A stretch of DNA of 64,000 bases from Bostrychus sinensis (lineage: Eukaryota > Chordata > Actinopteri > Gobiiformes > Eleotridae), in contig CM036251.1 in NCBI GenBank assembly GCA_020698575.1, forward strand, positions 13,122,288 through 13,186,287, written 5' to 3'. Each line of letters opens with the position of its first letter. Positions within the stretch are counted from its first letter, which is position 1. A program made the translations under genes and the position numbers. Shown piece after piece: positions 22,525-37,100 of this stretch. The notes beneath the pieces are model-generated. The model was given only the letters and a program-made list of their open reading frames with translations. It did no database searches and was not told where the DNA came from.

Positions 22525-22912
22525 AAAAAAGTTGCCACCTGGATTTGACTAAGTAAATTGTTAAGAGCCTCCCTGAAGTTGGTCAGGTCTCCCAAAGATT
22601 CTCAGTGGGGTCAAGGTCTGGACTCTGTGGTGGCCAGTCCATGTGTGAAAATGATGTATCATGCTTCCTGAACAACTCTTTTACAATTTGAGCTCAGTGA
22701 ATCCTGGCATTGTCATCTTGGAATAAGCCCAGTGCCATCAGGGAAGAAAAAAATCCATTGATGGAGTAACCTGGTCAGTCAGTATATTCAGGTAGTCAGC
22801 TGACCTCATTTTTTGGGCACATAAAATTGCTGAACCCAGACTGCAGGGAGGCTCTTACCTATTTACTTAGTTAATTCCAGGTGGGAACTTTTTGTGGGGC
22901 CACGCAGTGTAT
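22525..22912. mobile_element. Tc1/mariner-like short inverted-repeat element
   Basis: An approximately 40-base inverted repeat (22531-22570 and 22849-22888; AGGCTCTTA, then TTTACTTAGT, then CCAGGTGG) bounds about 280 bases of unique sequence without a transposase frame. The assignment to Tc1-like elements is by resemblance and is tentative. Confidence 0.55.
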
Positions 22913-24365
22913 ATCAAATAAAAGCTGTCAGTCGGATCTTTTCAATGGCAAAAGGACTGAGCTGAAATGACCCATAAGATGTAATTTTAAAAAAAAGCTA
23001 AAAGGTATTATTGGAAAAGTGTGGTTCTGTTCAAATACTCCCTTTGACACTGAGCAAATCACTGGTAGAGCCTTCTCACCGCATTAAAGGATTTTAATAG
23101 GAAAAGTATTATTTAGGATAAAAATCTGTCCTGGCAAAGATACACCACCAAGGTTCATATCAGTGACGGCCAGAAATGAAAGAATCCCACAATGTTTTTA
23201 TAGTAAAAGGTTTCACATCACTAGGAATTTACTTTGGTCATTTGATGCATACACAAAACAGTAATGTGTGTTATGTCAAATAATAAATAAATAGGGTAAA
23301 ATAAGATATAAATGGACTAATCAATCTAAAGTTACAAAATATATAGATATTAATAAAACAATGTTTATTTTTATTTACAAAACAGACTGAAGTATAAACT
23401 CTCAAGCAGAATAACAGACTAACAACAAACTACTATATATATATATATATAAGAGCCTTGTTTAAGTTGCTGTGTGTATTTAAAGATGAAAATCTTTATT
23501 CTGTCTCCAGTTGTTTACTTACTTACACCCAAGTTCTATGTTTATTGCATAAGTTTACGGGAAAGATGTTAGTGCCAAAAAGGCCTATCTCACTTTTTGC
23601 AACTAAAAAAAACTTTAATAAATACTTTCCAACTTAAACTGTGTTAGAATGAATTACAAAGAGATTCTCAATTTGATAACCCAAAAATATAAAACACAGT
23701 GTTTGGTTTGAGGCAGCAGCAGCTGATTAAGTTTGGGTGAAAGTTTGTTTTGGCTCTTCTGTAAAATCTGTAAACTTACACTTACGCTCTGCTTCCAAGC
23801 CCTCGATATTTAGTCCAGTAACTTTCAGTAATATCTGTATGAGTACTTACTTTTACTGAAGACTTTGTGAGGCTCCAGAAAACTACAAAGATCTTAAAGT
23901 TGTTGGGAAGTTGCAGGCGGAAACTGTGATTTCCTCTGCTGTTTACTCTCTGTGTGTAGTGTGGAGCACTTGCGGAGCCCACAGCGCCGTTTGCTGGACA
24001 AATACGGGTGCTACAACTTACTCTTACTAATTCTAGTTCTTCACACTTTATCCTTTTTTGTGTAAATGTGAATCAGAGGCGGTATGACTGTTGCGTTTTT
24101 CTGGCGAGCGCTGTTGTGTAAACGGGCCCTAAACTCATCGCCTATAGGACAGGGGGTCAGGCAGGCACCAGGAGACGTGAGCTGGAGACAGCGCGCGCTC
24201 TAGTGGCCACGAGTGAAACGACTGCCATCCTAAGTCACTAAAGCTACTTAAATATTACACTGGTTTTAAAATAAGGCACTTATTAGTCAGTGTCACTGTT
24301 GTTTTTTTACTGGCAGTTGGCAGCGTCTCTTCTTATAAAGTCCACGATAACATCTGTGACTCAGA
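22913..24365. other. Intergenic, no gene seen
   Basis: Apart from an AT microsatellite near 23432-23450 nothing was identified. The minus strand around 23960-23850 ends in a plausible donor (AAAA|GTAAGT) and could be a noncoding first exon for ACOT/BAAT copy 1, but no sequence homology supports that. Confidence 0.3.
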
Positions 24366-24402
24366 GCCGGCTCTAGCCAATTTGGTGCCCTAGGTGAGTT
24401 TT
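24366..24402. repeat. Terminus of a hAT-like element (CAGAGCCGGCTCTAGCC)
   Basis: The words CAGAGCCGGCTCTAGCC and GTGCCCTAGG resemble the ends of the element at 48955-49383. The partner end was not found nearby. Confidence 0.4.
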
Positions 24403-25059
24403 TTTTCCCCTCCTCCCAGAGACCAGTTCAGAACCAGTGTCATTGTTATGGGCCTTCATTAAAAGCATCAAAATTAAGCTTCACTTTGAAACCAAGCCCA
24501 ACACTGCTCAGTTACACCCATCACAGCAGCAGTCACAGAACAACACAGAATTAATTGTGAAGTTTAAAAGTAAGAGCTGATTATTGTTTTCTTAAAATAG
24601 GTATTCAGAGCAATCAAATTTAATAAAAAATTATATATTGGATATAAGAATAGAAAATGTACCTTTTTATTTTATTATTTGAAATATAATTGAAGTATAA
24701 TTTAAAGAAATGCTATTTGAAGGAATAAAGAGACCTTGCTGTGTTCTGTACTTAACTTGAGGACATTTTCACAGATTGGACTTCAGTGAATGTTTATTTA
24801 TATTAGGGCAGCGTTATGGATGCAGGCAGCTTATTGCACTTTTAAAGATACACAGTTATTATTGTTGACAAGTGCGGTTAGTGTTGACTCAAATGTGCCC
24901 CTCAGGAAAAAATAATTGCCCATAAAACAATTGGTTCTGTTTGGCATACCAGAACAGCATGCAGAGATTGTCAAGGAATAAAAAAAGAATCGAGTCTAGA
25001 ATAAGAATTATGCGGATGAGGAAAAAAAAAAAGTATAATCTCGTACTTTTGAATTTGTA

Positions 25060-25560
25060 TACCACCATACATCTATTAATCCTGATTCTGTTGTCAAATT
25101 ATTGAGATTTTTAGATGAACGTGAATTGGAGATTGCAGCAGAGGAGGATTTATTTATAGTAGCACTATAATGCAATTAAAATCACCCACTAAAAAAACAA
25201 AATCTTTGCTGTGTTGGTTAAACAATAAAATAATCTGATAATGATATATAATATTGAGGAAAGTTACATGTTTATTTAAAATGGATCCAGTAATCAAAAT
25301 AAATCTCCCTTCCGGATCCTTTTCTTCATATTCTAGATTGAATGGAATATTTTGATTAATTAAAATAGCAATGCCTCTTTTGGCATGGCAGTATGATGAG
25401 AAAAAAAATGTTACCAACCCAGTCTAAAAGTAAAAGTCAGACAGTTTAGTCTCCTGGAGAAAAGCAACATCAAATTTGTGTTTCTTTTGCTAACTCAAAA
25501 TCTTTTTACGTTTTATCACATTACCAATACCTTGAACAGTCCATGTTACTATTTTAAGTG
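25060..25560 (-). mobile_element. L1/Tx1-like LINE endonuclease fragment
   Basis: On the minus strand, from 25560 down, the frames read WTVQGIGNVIKRKKIL, then FDVAFLQETKLSD, then AKRGIAILINQNIPF, then VFLVGDFNC. These are the successive motifs of an L1-type endonuclease. One frame break occurs near 25420. No reverse transcriptase follows. Confidence 0.75.
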
Positions 25561-26790
25561 ACCTTGTCAACAGTAGGTGAGCGTATCCCAGAATGAAAAG
25601 TTGTTAATGCTAATATCCAAAATACTTATCAACAATAAAAGCATGATCTTTCATAAGTGTGCAGAAACAAATAGCCTAATTAAACTCCTCGCACAGTAAT
25701 GAGCGCTCTCTCTCTCTGTGCATGTTAATTGTACTGTGTTTTCTTATGCACATTTCAAAGTCTATTGAGCTGTAGCAGCACGACATGTTAACATACCAAC
25801 AGAGGAGATTTTAAGCTTTATGTCACTCTTTGTTTCGTGTTGATAGACTCAGAAATCACGTAGGTATGGAGCGTTTTACACAAGTTTTTGCAATCATTAA
25901 TGATATCAAATATACGAGCATCTTATTATAACGCTCTATTGGCACAAACTCTGATAAAAATATATATATATATATTTACTCTAAACAAGATTATAAAAGA
26001 GTTAGTAAGTTGCCATAGCTTAGTTTTATTGCTCAGAAGGTCAGAAGCTCTCTCCCCTCACAGCTGAGAGCAGCTCACCCCAGAGACAGACATGAGGTGT
26101 TCAGGTGCAGACATGAGGCGTTCAGGTGCAGATAATACTTAATACAAACTAAAAGCTCATAGCTCTGACGTACATCACTCCCCTGCAGTCCCCCTGTTGT
26201 CCACAGGTGTCGCTATTCAGTAAACTGTATAGTGGGTATTCAGTTTGTAAATCTTCAAATGTAATGGAGTGACTCATTTGAAGCCTGTGAACATCTGACA
26301 AGGCTAGTAGAGCACATTTTATTGATACAGTGAATGTACAATGTACTGATTTAGCTTTACTGTAAATCAGAGATACTGAAGAACTTGGCTTTACCTTTAA
26401 AGCATTCAGAAACCTGTAGTACAGCAAACAGTTTACCAACTGTTCATCTTGTATTTATTTTTCTAAGGTGGGACATGAGGGTAAATTCAACAATATAAAC
26501 GTGACAAAAATTTAATTTGGAGTCCTAAGGGGTTAAAACAACTTGAAAGGGCTCGAAACTGAAAGTGTAGGACTTGTGACTCGACTTGGACTTGAGAGGC
26601 ATTGACTTGGACTCAAGGCCAAAGACTTGAGACTTCTAACTTGCAAAACAGTGACTTGGTCCCACCTCTGACTCTTGTTTTGTCCCCTGAACTGCCTCCA
26701 GTCTGGGAGCTGTCTCTTGAGGGGACAGTTGTTTTGTTTTTGGGAAAACAAACCTTGTTTTCTCATTATAACAAGAAAATTATGTCGTTA
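25561..26790. other. Intergenic, no gene seen
   Basis: It contains a short TA run near 25965 and a two-copy tandem repeat of about 21 bases (CAGACATGAGGTGTTCAGGTG, 26088-26130). Nothing else was recognised. Confidence 0.35.
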
Positions 26791-26797
26791 TCTCCCG

Positions 26798-27065
26798 GGA
26801 GGAGCTTGGAGTAGAGCCGCTGCTCCTCCACATCGAGAGAAGCCTGTTGGGGCAGCTCAAGCATCTATTTCACTTGCCTCCTGGACGCCTCCGGGACAGG
26901 CATCTTCCACCGGGCAGAGACCCTGGGAAGACCTAGGATACATTGGGGGAACTGTGGCCTGGAAACACCTAGGGATTCTCCCAGTAGAGCTGGAGGAAGT
27001 GTCCAGGGTGAGGGAAGTCTGGGCGTCTCTGCTTAGACTGCTGCCTCTGCAAGGCCGGCTCATTA
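26798..27065 (+). mobile_element. RTE/Rex3-like LINE C-terminal fragment
   Basis: The plus strand reads EELGVEPLLLHIERS, then LPPGRLRDRHLPPGRDPGK, and a decayed end (WASLLRLLP), matching the Rex3 C-terminus seen in the other orientation at 8040-8640. Several stops. Confidence 0.75.
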
Positions 27066-27619
27066 TGCCAGCAGTTTACTTTACTGAATCCACACTGCAG
27101 CACTGGGCAGTGGCTGACGCTCCCCAGTCATTCAGCTAATGTAAGGGACATTTGTTTATGTTGCCTGGTGACCAGGGGGCCAAGGGGACCACAGACAGGA
27201 CCCTAGGACAATCTCCTGATCTGTTCATTAAAGAGTGTTCTGGTAAATTCCACATGAGCATACCTGATCCTGTGAGTTCTTTACCTGCTCATCACTGTTT
27301 TCAAGTCCAGTTGTAACCCACTGTTGGATCCCCCACTGATGGGGCCTGAAGTTTCTCATATACAAAATCTCAGTAAAAACTTTAGTAAAAGATTAATTTT
27401 ATCAGATTTACCATAAAATGTTACATTTGTTTTGACAAGGTCACTCTACAAATAAACTTTCACAATTATCATAATGTGGCATGGATTGGGACAAAAACAC
27501 TTCTGTGGTTAGAAAAATATACCATATTAAAGAGAAAAACATAATTACAGTAAAGATTAGAAGAAGAAGACTGTAACTCCTCTGACTGGACAAAGGATGG
27601 GATACTTAAATCATTCATT

Positions 27620-27987
27620 CAATCATTTTCTACCGCTTATTCCCGTTAGGGATCGCGGGTGACTGGAGCCTATCCCAGTAACTTTGGGCCGTAGGCGGGG
27701 TACACCCTGGACAGGGGCCAGCTTGTCGCAGGGCTGACACAGAGACGAACACAGACAGACAACCATTCACTCACTAGGGGCAATTTAGAGTCACCAATTC
27801 ACCTAACACATGCATGTTTTTGGACGGTGGGAGGAAGCCGGAGAACCCGGAGAGAACCCACGGTAACACGGGGAGGACATGCAGACTCCACCCAGAGAGT
27901 TCATGTGATGGTGTGTTGGTCGAACCCACGACCTCCTTGCTGGGAGGCGAGAACGCTAACCGCTCTGCCACTATGCACCCTTATAAA
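27620..27987 (-). repeat. tRNA-derived SINE, near full length
   Basis: Read on the minus strand from 27985, it starts with a tRNA-like head. An A box (TGGCAGAGCGG) is followed about 50 bases later by a B box (GGGTTCGACC). A body shared with the partial copies at 4847-5062 and 5905-6090 follows. The anticodon arm is not a proper tRNA, so this is a pol III-type SINE and not a tRNA gene. Confidence 0.7.
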
Positions 27988-28176
27988 TCCCTAAAATCAA
28001 ATCTCTTTCAATAGTAAAGCAGAGAAAGCATCCATGACTCAACAACAGTCCCCAAACAATTTTGCAGAATTTTGGCCACAATTTTGTGACAGATTGTACA
28101 AAGTAAAATCACTATATTAATACAATGAACATAGCTCAAACTTGATAAATGAATTATAATATTAAAGCTATAAGTC

Positions 28177-31100
28177 TCATAGATTTGACATAGCGGTGAC
28201 AGTAGAGTCTCTCCTGTGGAACAGATGCTCTCTCAGAAACACCAGTGTCTTTCTCCAGGAGTCTTCCTGAGCTCGAGAGTGGCCCACGGAATTTCCGCCC
28301 CACAGCGCCCTACCTAGAAAAACAGGAGACAGAAATGTTGAGGAAAAAAACTGGTTAAAATAATATGAGATTTAATTTGGGCTAAGAGCATTTCCTAAAG
28401 GTAAGGAGCATGGGTGACTTGGACATGTTTTATATTTTTCCTTGTTTCCTTTCCACTTTTCCCTTCTGGGGTCGCCACAACAAATCATCTGCTTCTTAGT
28501 AGTGCAATGATTCCTTGAACTTGATTTAGCAAAGGTTTTTTACAACTAATGCAACCCTTTCCGTTTATCCTGGCTTGGGACGTCACAAAGCCGTGTAACC
28601 CTTTGTGACTGGATTATGAGATGGATATAATTTGAAAACTATACGGATAAACAGAAAAAAGCAACTGCATGAAGGTGAAACAAGATGCTAATACTGTGAT
28701 GTGATCCTTGCTGTCTGTAGAAAATTAGTGTATGAACATCTACACTGTCAAGAGGCAACAAAAAATAGAAAAGGTAACTATATGTCTCACATTTCTCATC
28801 TGGATATTATGAAATTGAAACTTTACTTTTAATGAAAACATGTCAAAAGTTTGCGCACTTACAACAGTAAAGGTGTACATGTGATGTTGTTGTGGGAGAT
28901 AACCCAAAGTTACGTGGTGGAATAAGCAAAGACAATTTTGAGAGAAGGGTTTTTACAAAATTTGAGGCTTTGTTATATGTTGTTGCCTATACTTACAGAG
29001 TTCTCCTGTTATGGCTGTTCTAAAGCGACTGCTCCGAACGTGTGGAGTATATGGAGGCTCAATCAGGTGACCAGTGTTGGGATATGCAAGCAAAGTGAGC
29101 AGGTGACTGTTCCCAGCCTTCTCCATCATCTCTTTAACCTGACAAATAACAAACAAAATACAAGTCTTTGCAAATTTATGTTGGTAAATATTTTCTGATA
29201 CTACAAAAAAGAGAAAGGAAACATGAACTCTCTTCTCCAGAGGTGTCGGTTACATGACAAAACTTTGTAAAAAAAAAAAAAAAAAAAAACCACAATGATC
29301 AGATTACTCTTTTGTTGACACTCTTTTGTTGACAATTGCTTGGGCAATTCAAAAGAAAATCTGACAAATCATATAAAGCATAAGGAGAGAGACGCAGTGC
29401 TTCAACAACACAACAATAAAAATAAGAAAACAAAAAAATCACTCCAGATCTGAATGCTAATAAATGTACTTAACATTATGCAGAAAACTCACATCCAATG
29501 CCGACTCAAAGGCTGGCCAGTTTTGATCGTCCTGACCCACCACAAGCAACAGAGGACACTGCAGACGTCCAACCTGCTCAAAGAAAAACACAACAGATTA
29601 TGTGATGGCTACCTTTTGTTTGTAGCTACCTTCAGCCTTTACTTATTTTTTATTTTTAGTTGCAGTAGAACATGTAGCAGTGCATCTACTTTTTATGACC
29701 TGACACCCTCCCCAGTGTTGGGTCATACTCACGTCAGCTTTGAGTGCAAGGTCTGTGGGGATTGGCAGGATCAGGTCACGCCATATGACTTCCTCATTCT
29801 CAGTGAAGCGGGTCTTGTATGCATTTCTAAATTCACAGTTTAATTTAAGGTTATTTAAGACATTTATTCCAAGCTCAAAAGCACACATATCAACCTTTAT
29901 AAACCATATTACAGCTGAATGTAACAATGACAAAATGATTGCATGAAGCCTTTAACAACACAGTGTTTCCCCTAGATTCATTGGTTTGTAATTATCAACT
30001 TGAGAGCACGCAGATGGGGCAAGAGCAGAGAGCATAATTGTTCATTAATTTTAAAGACAGCTTTAAAATATGTTAAAGGCTGTTAAAGATCTTATGGATA
30101 TGCTCTTTTACTATTATTATAGTTTAAATAGTATTATAACAGATGTCATTTCATGTATTTTGGTACATTTTAACATTGTTACCTGTGATATTTTAGGTAA
30201 CAAGTGTAAAATATTTTAATTGTAATAAGAAATACTAAGTAATGAGCTAATTATGTTTCTCTTTGAGGTAAACTGACACTGGACTTCATTATGTCCCATA
30301 TACCAGTTATGTCCCACAGTGTGTGGTTCCTCAGAATAAAATCAGGACTCAGGAGCAGCCAAACAAAGTGTCCTGAAGAAACTGCTCTCACAGCACAAAA
30401 ATGGACAGAACATTGTGAGGCAAAAGCCACTTCTAATTTCGTTGGCTAAATCTCAACACTGGGCTTTACAAAACACAAGCAGGACTCAGGAGCCTGGCCT
30501 TCCTCTCCCTCTCTAATAATTAACACCGCATTTATTGTTTACAGATAAGAACTAAACTTAATATTGCACAGCTCTGTTACTGACAGCAGAGTTAGACCTG
30601 ATGCTGCCCTGATTTCTGACATTGTCCTGACTGGAGTTGACAGAAACCATGCTATCTATCATTTATTATGACATACTCTTCAGTTGAGCCTGTTCCTGTG
30701 CCACCCCTTCATGTGTTTATTGCATGGATGTGAGAAGAGTCTGGCTGTAGCCAATGGGGAAAGTGGAGCTCCACCGGAAATGCGTCACCTCCACAGGAAA
30801 CAGTATTATCGGTTTTCAAAAAATGACCCAGCGAGCCTTCTATGGTCGAGGGCAAGATAAACAAACCTATGATAAGTATTGAAGTAGTTTTGCATTATAT
30901 ATTTTTTAAACTGTCTACTACTGACTATTTTTTATTATGGAAGTGTATTGATGCCTGATGAGTAAATATAAATTTCACCTGTATCACGTGTTAACCCTGA
31001 TAATATCTTGTGAATGTTTACATAAATGTTCAATAAAAACATGAAAACATATATTTTTTGGCAGCATTAGTTTAAGCAGACTGTCTATTGTTGTGACTTA

Positions 31101-34100
31101 GGTGAAAATCAGATCACATTTTATGACCAAATCATACAAAAATCCAAGTCTTTCCAAAGGGTTCACATACTTTTTCTTGCAACTGTATTACATTACTCAG
31201 ACTTAGGTGGGTTTACAAGTGAGATTTTGTAAGTGCTAATTGATATTTTCTGTCCTCAGCTTTATGTACAGTACATTGTCCATAGCTGTAATATAAAAAA
31301 GCCAACATTAATCCTAACATCAATCATATACTTTTAATTTGGAGTCTAATGAAATACACAGTGATTACTGTCCGTTGGGTCACAATTCTGTTAAACCTTA
31401 ACTCTCTTGTCTCCATGTGTTCTGCCCAACCATAGAAATGTCTTTGTACATCACAGTATATGTCAGTATATGTAATATAATGGTAGGGGAAACACTGCAA
31501 CAAAATAACTTACGCTGCAAAGTTATCCAATATTTCTTTGAGACTGCCTTCGACTTGTTGAATGTGACTTCCACTGTAACACACTGCACACCTGAGCTGA
31601 GAGACCACAAATATGTAGCGTTAAATTGTGTTGGACAGAAATACAAGATGTACATAAACAAATTGATTAAGTGTTGATTTTTTTGGGCCAATATTGCTGG
31701 AACTGTACATTTTTCCTGTAGGACAACAGTTAACAACGCAAACTGGTAGCAATTTGCAAATAATTTTAAATTTATTGGTCTCCTATTGCCAAATAAGCCG
31801 AAGATGGATGGAGCCCTCCAGTTATGCTAAATCGACATTTTTGAGCTTATACTAATGTTGTTTCTACCTCAAAAATATACATGAAGTAGTATTTTGTGTC
31901 ATCCACACTTGTTAGACTAATCCTATTTATTATATTATGTTAGCATCATGTTGCTAATAGCGGCCCTAAATAGCCATTTTATGTCCTGTCCAGACTCCAC
32001 TGTTGCCAGCAGGGGGCGACAGCGTAATCTATGTGTTCTCTGCAAATTTAAAGTAACAGCTCCTCAAAAAAAGGCATATACATTATTTTAAGTCATCAAA
32101 CGTGAAATACTAATGCAAAGGTGTCCAAAATTATTTCATAAAGCCTGAAAAAAGCACAATATAGGACCTACTTTAATATTTCTGACAACTGTTACAGAGA
32201 TGGTTTAAACTCCACTATGCTATCAACACAAACATAGCACAGAAGAATGAATTTTGCTAGAAAACTATGAAGGTTTAAACCTACTTAGATACATGAACTT
32301 TAATAAATTACATTACATCAAAGTAAATGGGAAAACTGAGATAAAATGAAATTAAATAGCCTTTTGCCAAATACTGTAAAGTAGACACATAGAATATCAA
32401 TATGATTCTTTTTCTCTGGATTTAGTTGCATAGGAGATATTACTATAGTGCCTTAGTTTCACTTACTAGACTGTACAATATTTATAAATGTGCAGTGTGT
32501 ATTATCTCTGTTAAAAAACATAATTGTGGTGCAAATTGTCCAAGCTGATATTCTAATAGCACTGATCTTTGTGCAGATTTTAAGTATTCACCTTCATGAC
32601 CTTGGAGTAAATGGCCATTTTTAAAGTCACAGATGTACCAAAGGACAGACCCATCATGGCGATCCTGCTGCCCATGATCTGAGGATGCTGCTCAAGGAAC
32701 CTATAGGCCGTCTGCAAAACAAAATAGGACATAAAGGGGACAGAGTGGTGGACTGTTTTGTACAGGATAAGTTACATTGTTGCTTTTCACTTACAAAGCA
32801 TCTAACATTGTCTAACCTGAAGTATAATTTTCCCACCATAAAAGTCACATTTTAAATTGTCAATGTCTTTGAACCACCAGACCAAAGGACTATGATCCTG
32901 TTTATGGGTGATTATGCTGTGTAAAGTCTTATTAAAATGCCTGCCTGTTATGCTTTTTTACTGTGTACTGTGTGTACGTGCCAAAATATTCACTAGTAGT
33001 AAAGTAATAAAATAAACTTTGACACTGAGTTTAGTACATCATGTTTGGAACTGAAGTTTATCTGAGGTTATGCCAAGTAATGTTTGACAGACAATGGTCT
33101 CAAGTCAAAGACATCTTTTTAGCGTTTTACTTGGTCACTGTAGATCATTGAACCTCATTGATCTTGAGACTTTATATTCAGTATTCATTGTAAATTCAAA
33201 ACTGACACAGTCTTGTATTCACAAGGCATTAAAACAGGGCTGGGCCATGTGGGGAAAATATTAAATACATTTTCTTAGCTGGTTAGAAGAGCATATCATA
33301 AGGTATTTATAGAAAAATAGACAATTACCTGTTAAATTGCTGTCAATAAGACAACAGTTCAGAAATCAGTAAAGGCTGACTATTGTTTCAGATAGGCTTT
33401 AATTATGCAAACTGGTATGATTAAAATGGTTATAATGCATTCTTTGCAAGTCATACTGCTGTACTTTGTGTGGTTCACTGGGTTGTAGTTACATAAAAGA
33501 TGTTTTTGCAGAAGACTGTGTACCATGTATCTGTACAATGAACTCGGTTACCAGCCTTATATTATTATAAACATGTTTTTACTGAAACTTACTGTATTAT
33601 GTACTTGATGATATTTGTCACGTATTGGGATTTCTGTTGATTCTTCTTTCTGCTACCTGCGCTGTATATGAACTATAGATAATCATTACCTATGCCACTG
33701 GACACATCCACATGTGTGTAGACTCTATAATCGGTCATCCTTTATACCAGCGGCATCATCGGACCATGGGCTGGACAATGAACTCAAAGCTCCACCTAGC
33801 TCTAGGGTGACCACCTGTCCCTCTTTTGGTTGTACTGCCCAGCCATTTAGGCATCTGTCCCCCCGTTCCACTTTTTAAGATAATGTCCGTGTTTTTCATC
33901 AGTGCTCAGTGGATCTTATAAAAAGAGAGATTCAAGTTAAGAACTAGAAGGTAAGGTCAAAATTCTTTGTATCAAATGTAGAATAAATATTTGTGAGCCT
34001 ATCTTTATATGGTGGAATATTTGGTATATTACTGCCCCTGTTTTTCAGGACAGGCCTCTCCAAGAAGCTGTGAGCTGGTGTTGGTGTTTAATTGTTTTGA

Positions 34101-37100
34101 GAATATGCAGACTGAATAAAGCCTTAGTAAAGACATCACTTTGCTTGGTGAATATTTTGGGGGATGAAAACAGCACATTATATGTTTTATAGGCTCTAAA
34201 CTAATGCCACTATTATTAGAGTAAGTTGGTAAGTTAGATTTGTATCATTTATTTCTTGGGTCTGTCCCACCATGTCCCACCAAATCACACAACTTGTCCC
34301 ACTTTTAGTACTTTTTGAGGTGGTCACCCTACCTAGCGCGCAACTCATCAGACCTTCCGGCAGCACAGATAAACAGCGGCCGTGGAAGAAGAGGTGCGGG
34401 CCGGTGCTGGCTCCTGGAGTCCCCAGAGACCAAACCACAGCCTTCCTCACTCGTCTCCCGGTGAGTGCCAGCCTCACTTTAACTTAAAATGGGTTCAGGC
34501 AAATCTAAAAGTAAAGCTAAAGTAGTGTCTACTTCTGCACTATTTGCTGATATGGAGAAAAAACATCCAGGCAGTACAGACAGAATACATGTGTGGGAGG
34601 AAAAGCTTGGTTTTCTCGAAGGAGGTAGTTTAAGCATTCAATAAAAATTGGAAAAATATGGAAGACATTTCTAAATGCACATGGCCAAAAAATAAAAAGT
34701 GGTTCTCTGGAAAGGTAAAGCTGACAGTGCAAGATTTCGTCTGTCTACGAACAGTGGGAGCAAGAAGTTATTCATAGAATGAGTAAAGCTCTGAAAGATT
34801 AATCATTAACAGCAAAATCAACACAAGTTCAAAAAGTAATAGACACTTTGTCCACACAAGAACCTCAGTGGGAACAAGCCACTGCAAATAAAACGCCCAC
34901 ATCAATCCCTAGGTCCAAAATAGCAGCAGCACTTTATCCGTCTTTACCCACAGACGATACTGACTTTACAGAACTGTCATCTCTGACTAAATCAGTTACT
35001 AGGAGAGATACAGGGCTGATGTAGCTCCGGCACCAGACAGATTAATAGAACAGATGGTTGTACATCCAGTGCCATTATTTCCAATGTACCAAGTTGGTGG
35101 AGGAGATGGTGTTCAATAGGTGTTTAGACCTTAGGACAGAGCAGAGATGAGAGAAGCTGCTAGAATGGTTCCAAGCCCTAGAGATGGTATAAATGCCTTT
35201 GAAAAAAAACTGGATATCATTGTGTAAACAGTGGAGACCCACAGGTGAAGAATGCAGCAAATTGCTAAAGATGAAAGTTACAAGTGGGACAGATTGTTTG
35301 ACGAAAGTAGAGGGTTGGAGAAAGTGGCATTGGTAGATCTAAAGTGGGAAAGGGATGATGAATATCAGTATATGGTTGACCAGGTGGCTGAGTATGCTAA
35401 AAAAAGGTGGGGAGATTATTCAGGTCTTCAGCGATACAGTGGATCTACTGAAGTTCTTAGCAGCAAAAAAAACACAGGGTGAATAAAGATAAGCTAGTTC
35501 TATGTCAAGAGGAAGTAACTTATCTTGGACAAACTGTTTCTCAGGAACACAGACGTTTGACAGGAGACAGGAAAAAAGCAGTCCATGACACTCCCCTCCG
35601 ACAAACCAAAAAGGCTCTACTAAGTTTCATTGGACTTTGTTCTTAATGCAGAGCTTGGATTCCAGGTTTTGCAAACATGGAAGGGACGCTCAGAGACCTC
35701 ATAACATGACATAAAAAACACAGATTGTGTGGAGTGGAATGAAGAGCCAAAAAAGCAGTTTGACAAGGCAAAAGATAGCGTCATGAATAGTCCAGCATTA
35801 GGATGGTTCAAGGGTGACAAACCTTACAACCTGTTTGTTGACACATCTCATGGGTACATGAGAGCAGTACTAACCCAGACCAAGGGAGATTTGCAGAAGC
35901 CAGTTGGATATATCAGTAAAAGATTTGACTGTGTTGCACGTGCTTATCTGACCTGTGTTCAAAGCATAGTGGATATGTATGAGGCAGTGTTAGCAGTCAG
36001 GGAGTGGGTTAGATTTGCACCCTTGACAGTGTGGTGGCACCATCAAATCCAAATGCTTCTCCAAGACCAACACTTGACTCACCTCATTACCCACAGACAT
36101 TTGAAATACGAGACATGTTTGTTTGGCGATTCAAATTGGACAATAAGAACATGCACCAAACTGAACCCAGCAACGTTGCTTCCATTGCCATCTGATGATA
36201 CAGACACACACAATTGTCATCAAGTTGTTAGAGAGGTCCTGACCCCCCGACGAGACCTTCTCAACGCTCCCCTTGACACAGGACACGTGGTGTATGTAGA
36301 CGGTTGCGCTAAGAGGGACCAAAAGTGTCAAATGGAGGTGGGGTATGCTGTAGTGACTGCTGACAAAACTTTAGAATCAGGAACACTACCACAACACTGG
36401 TCTGCACAAAAAGCGGAACTCCATGCATTGACAAGAGCTTGTGAACTACACAAGGGACAGGAAGTTACAATCTTAACAGATAGTAGGTATGTCTTTGAAG
36501 TAGTACATGACTTCTCGACATTGTGGCAACAAAGAAATTTTCTAACAGCTATGGGCAAACAAATCTCAAACTGTGAGCAAGTCCAAAGATTGTTAAAGGC
36601 GATACTATTACCTAAAAAGATAGCTGTGGTAAAATGTAAAGCGCACACAAAAAAGACAGATGCTGAAAGTCTAGGTAATGGCAAGGTGGATGCTGAGGCC
36701 AAAAGAGCAGCTGAAAGTAAAAACAAAGCAAATAATATTGAGAGCATAAATAGTGTACTAACTCAGGACTAATTTGAAACCTCAATACAGGACATCTAAA
36801 ATAAAATAGGTGCAGATGAAATGGAAAAAATATGCCACGCAAGTTGAAGGTATATGGACTTCTGAAGGAAAACCATGTCTGCCCAGAGCCTGGTACAGGA
36901 TAGCTGCAGAAGTAGCACACAAAGACCATGATGGACAAACTAAAATGCTGAATGCCATTAGAGGGACTTGGCACTGCCCGGGGATACAGCAGGTAGTGGC
37001 AGAAACCTGCCTTGAGTGTGGTATTTGTGCACAGCACAACATCAAAACTGCGCAGGGGAAGGGCAAATTAAAAGAGCTCAACAACCAGGTCATCATTGGA

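Noticed and set aside
27900..27985. Possible tRNA gene on the minus strand
   Set aside because: A and B boxes are present, but no cloverleaf with paired acceptor and anticodon stems forms, and the sequence continues into a repeat body shared with two other copies. It is a SINE head.
36328..37096. Hydrophobic minus-strand frames resembling membrane proteins
   Set aside because: They are antisense to the RNase H and integrase remnants. The hydrophobicity comes from the complement of lysine-rich codons.
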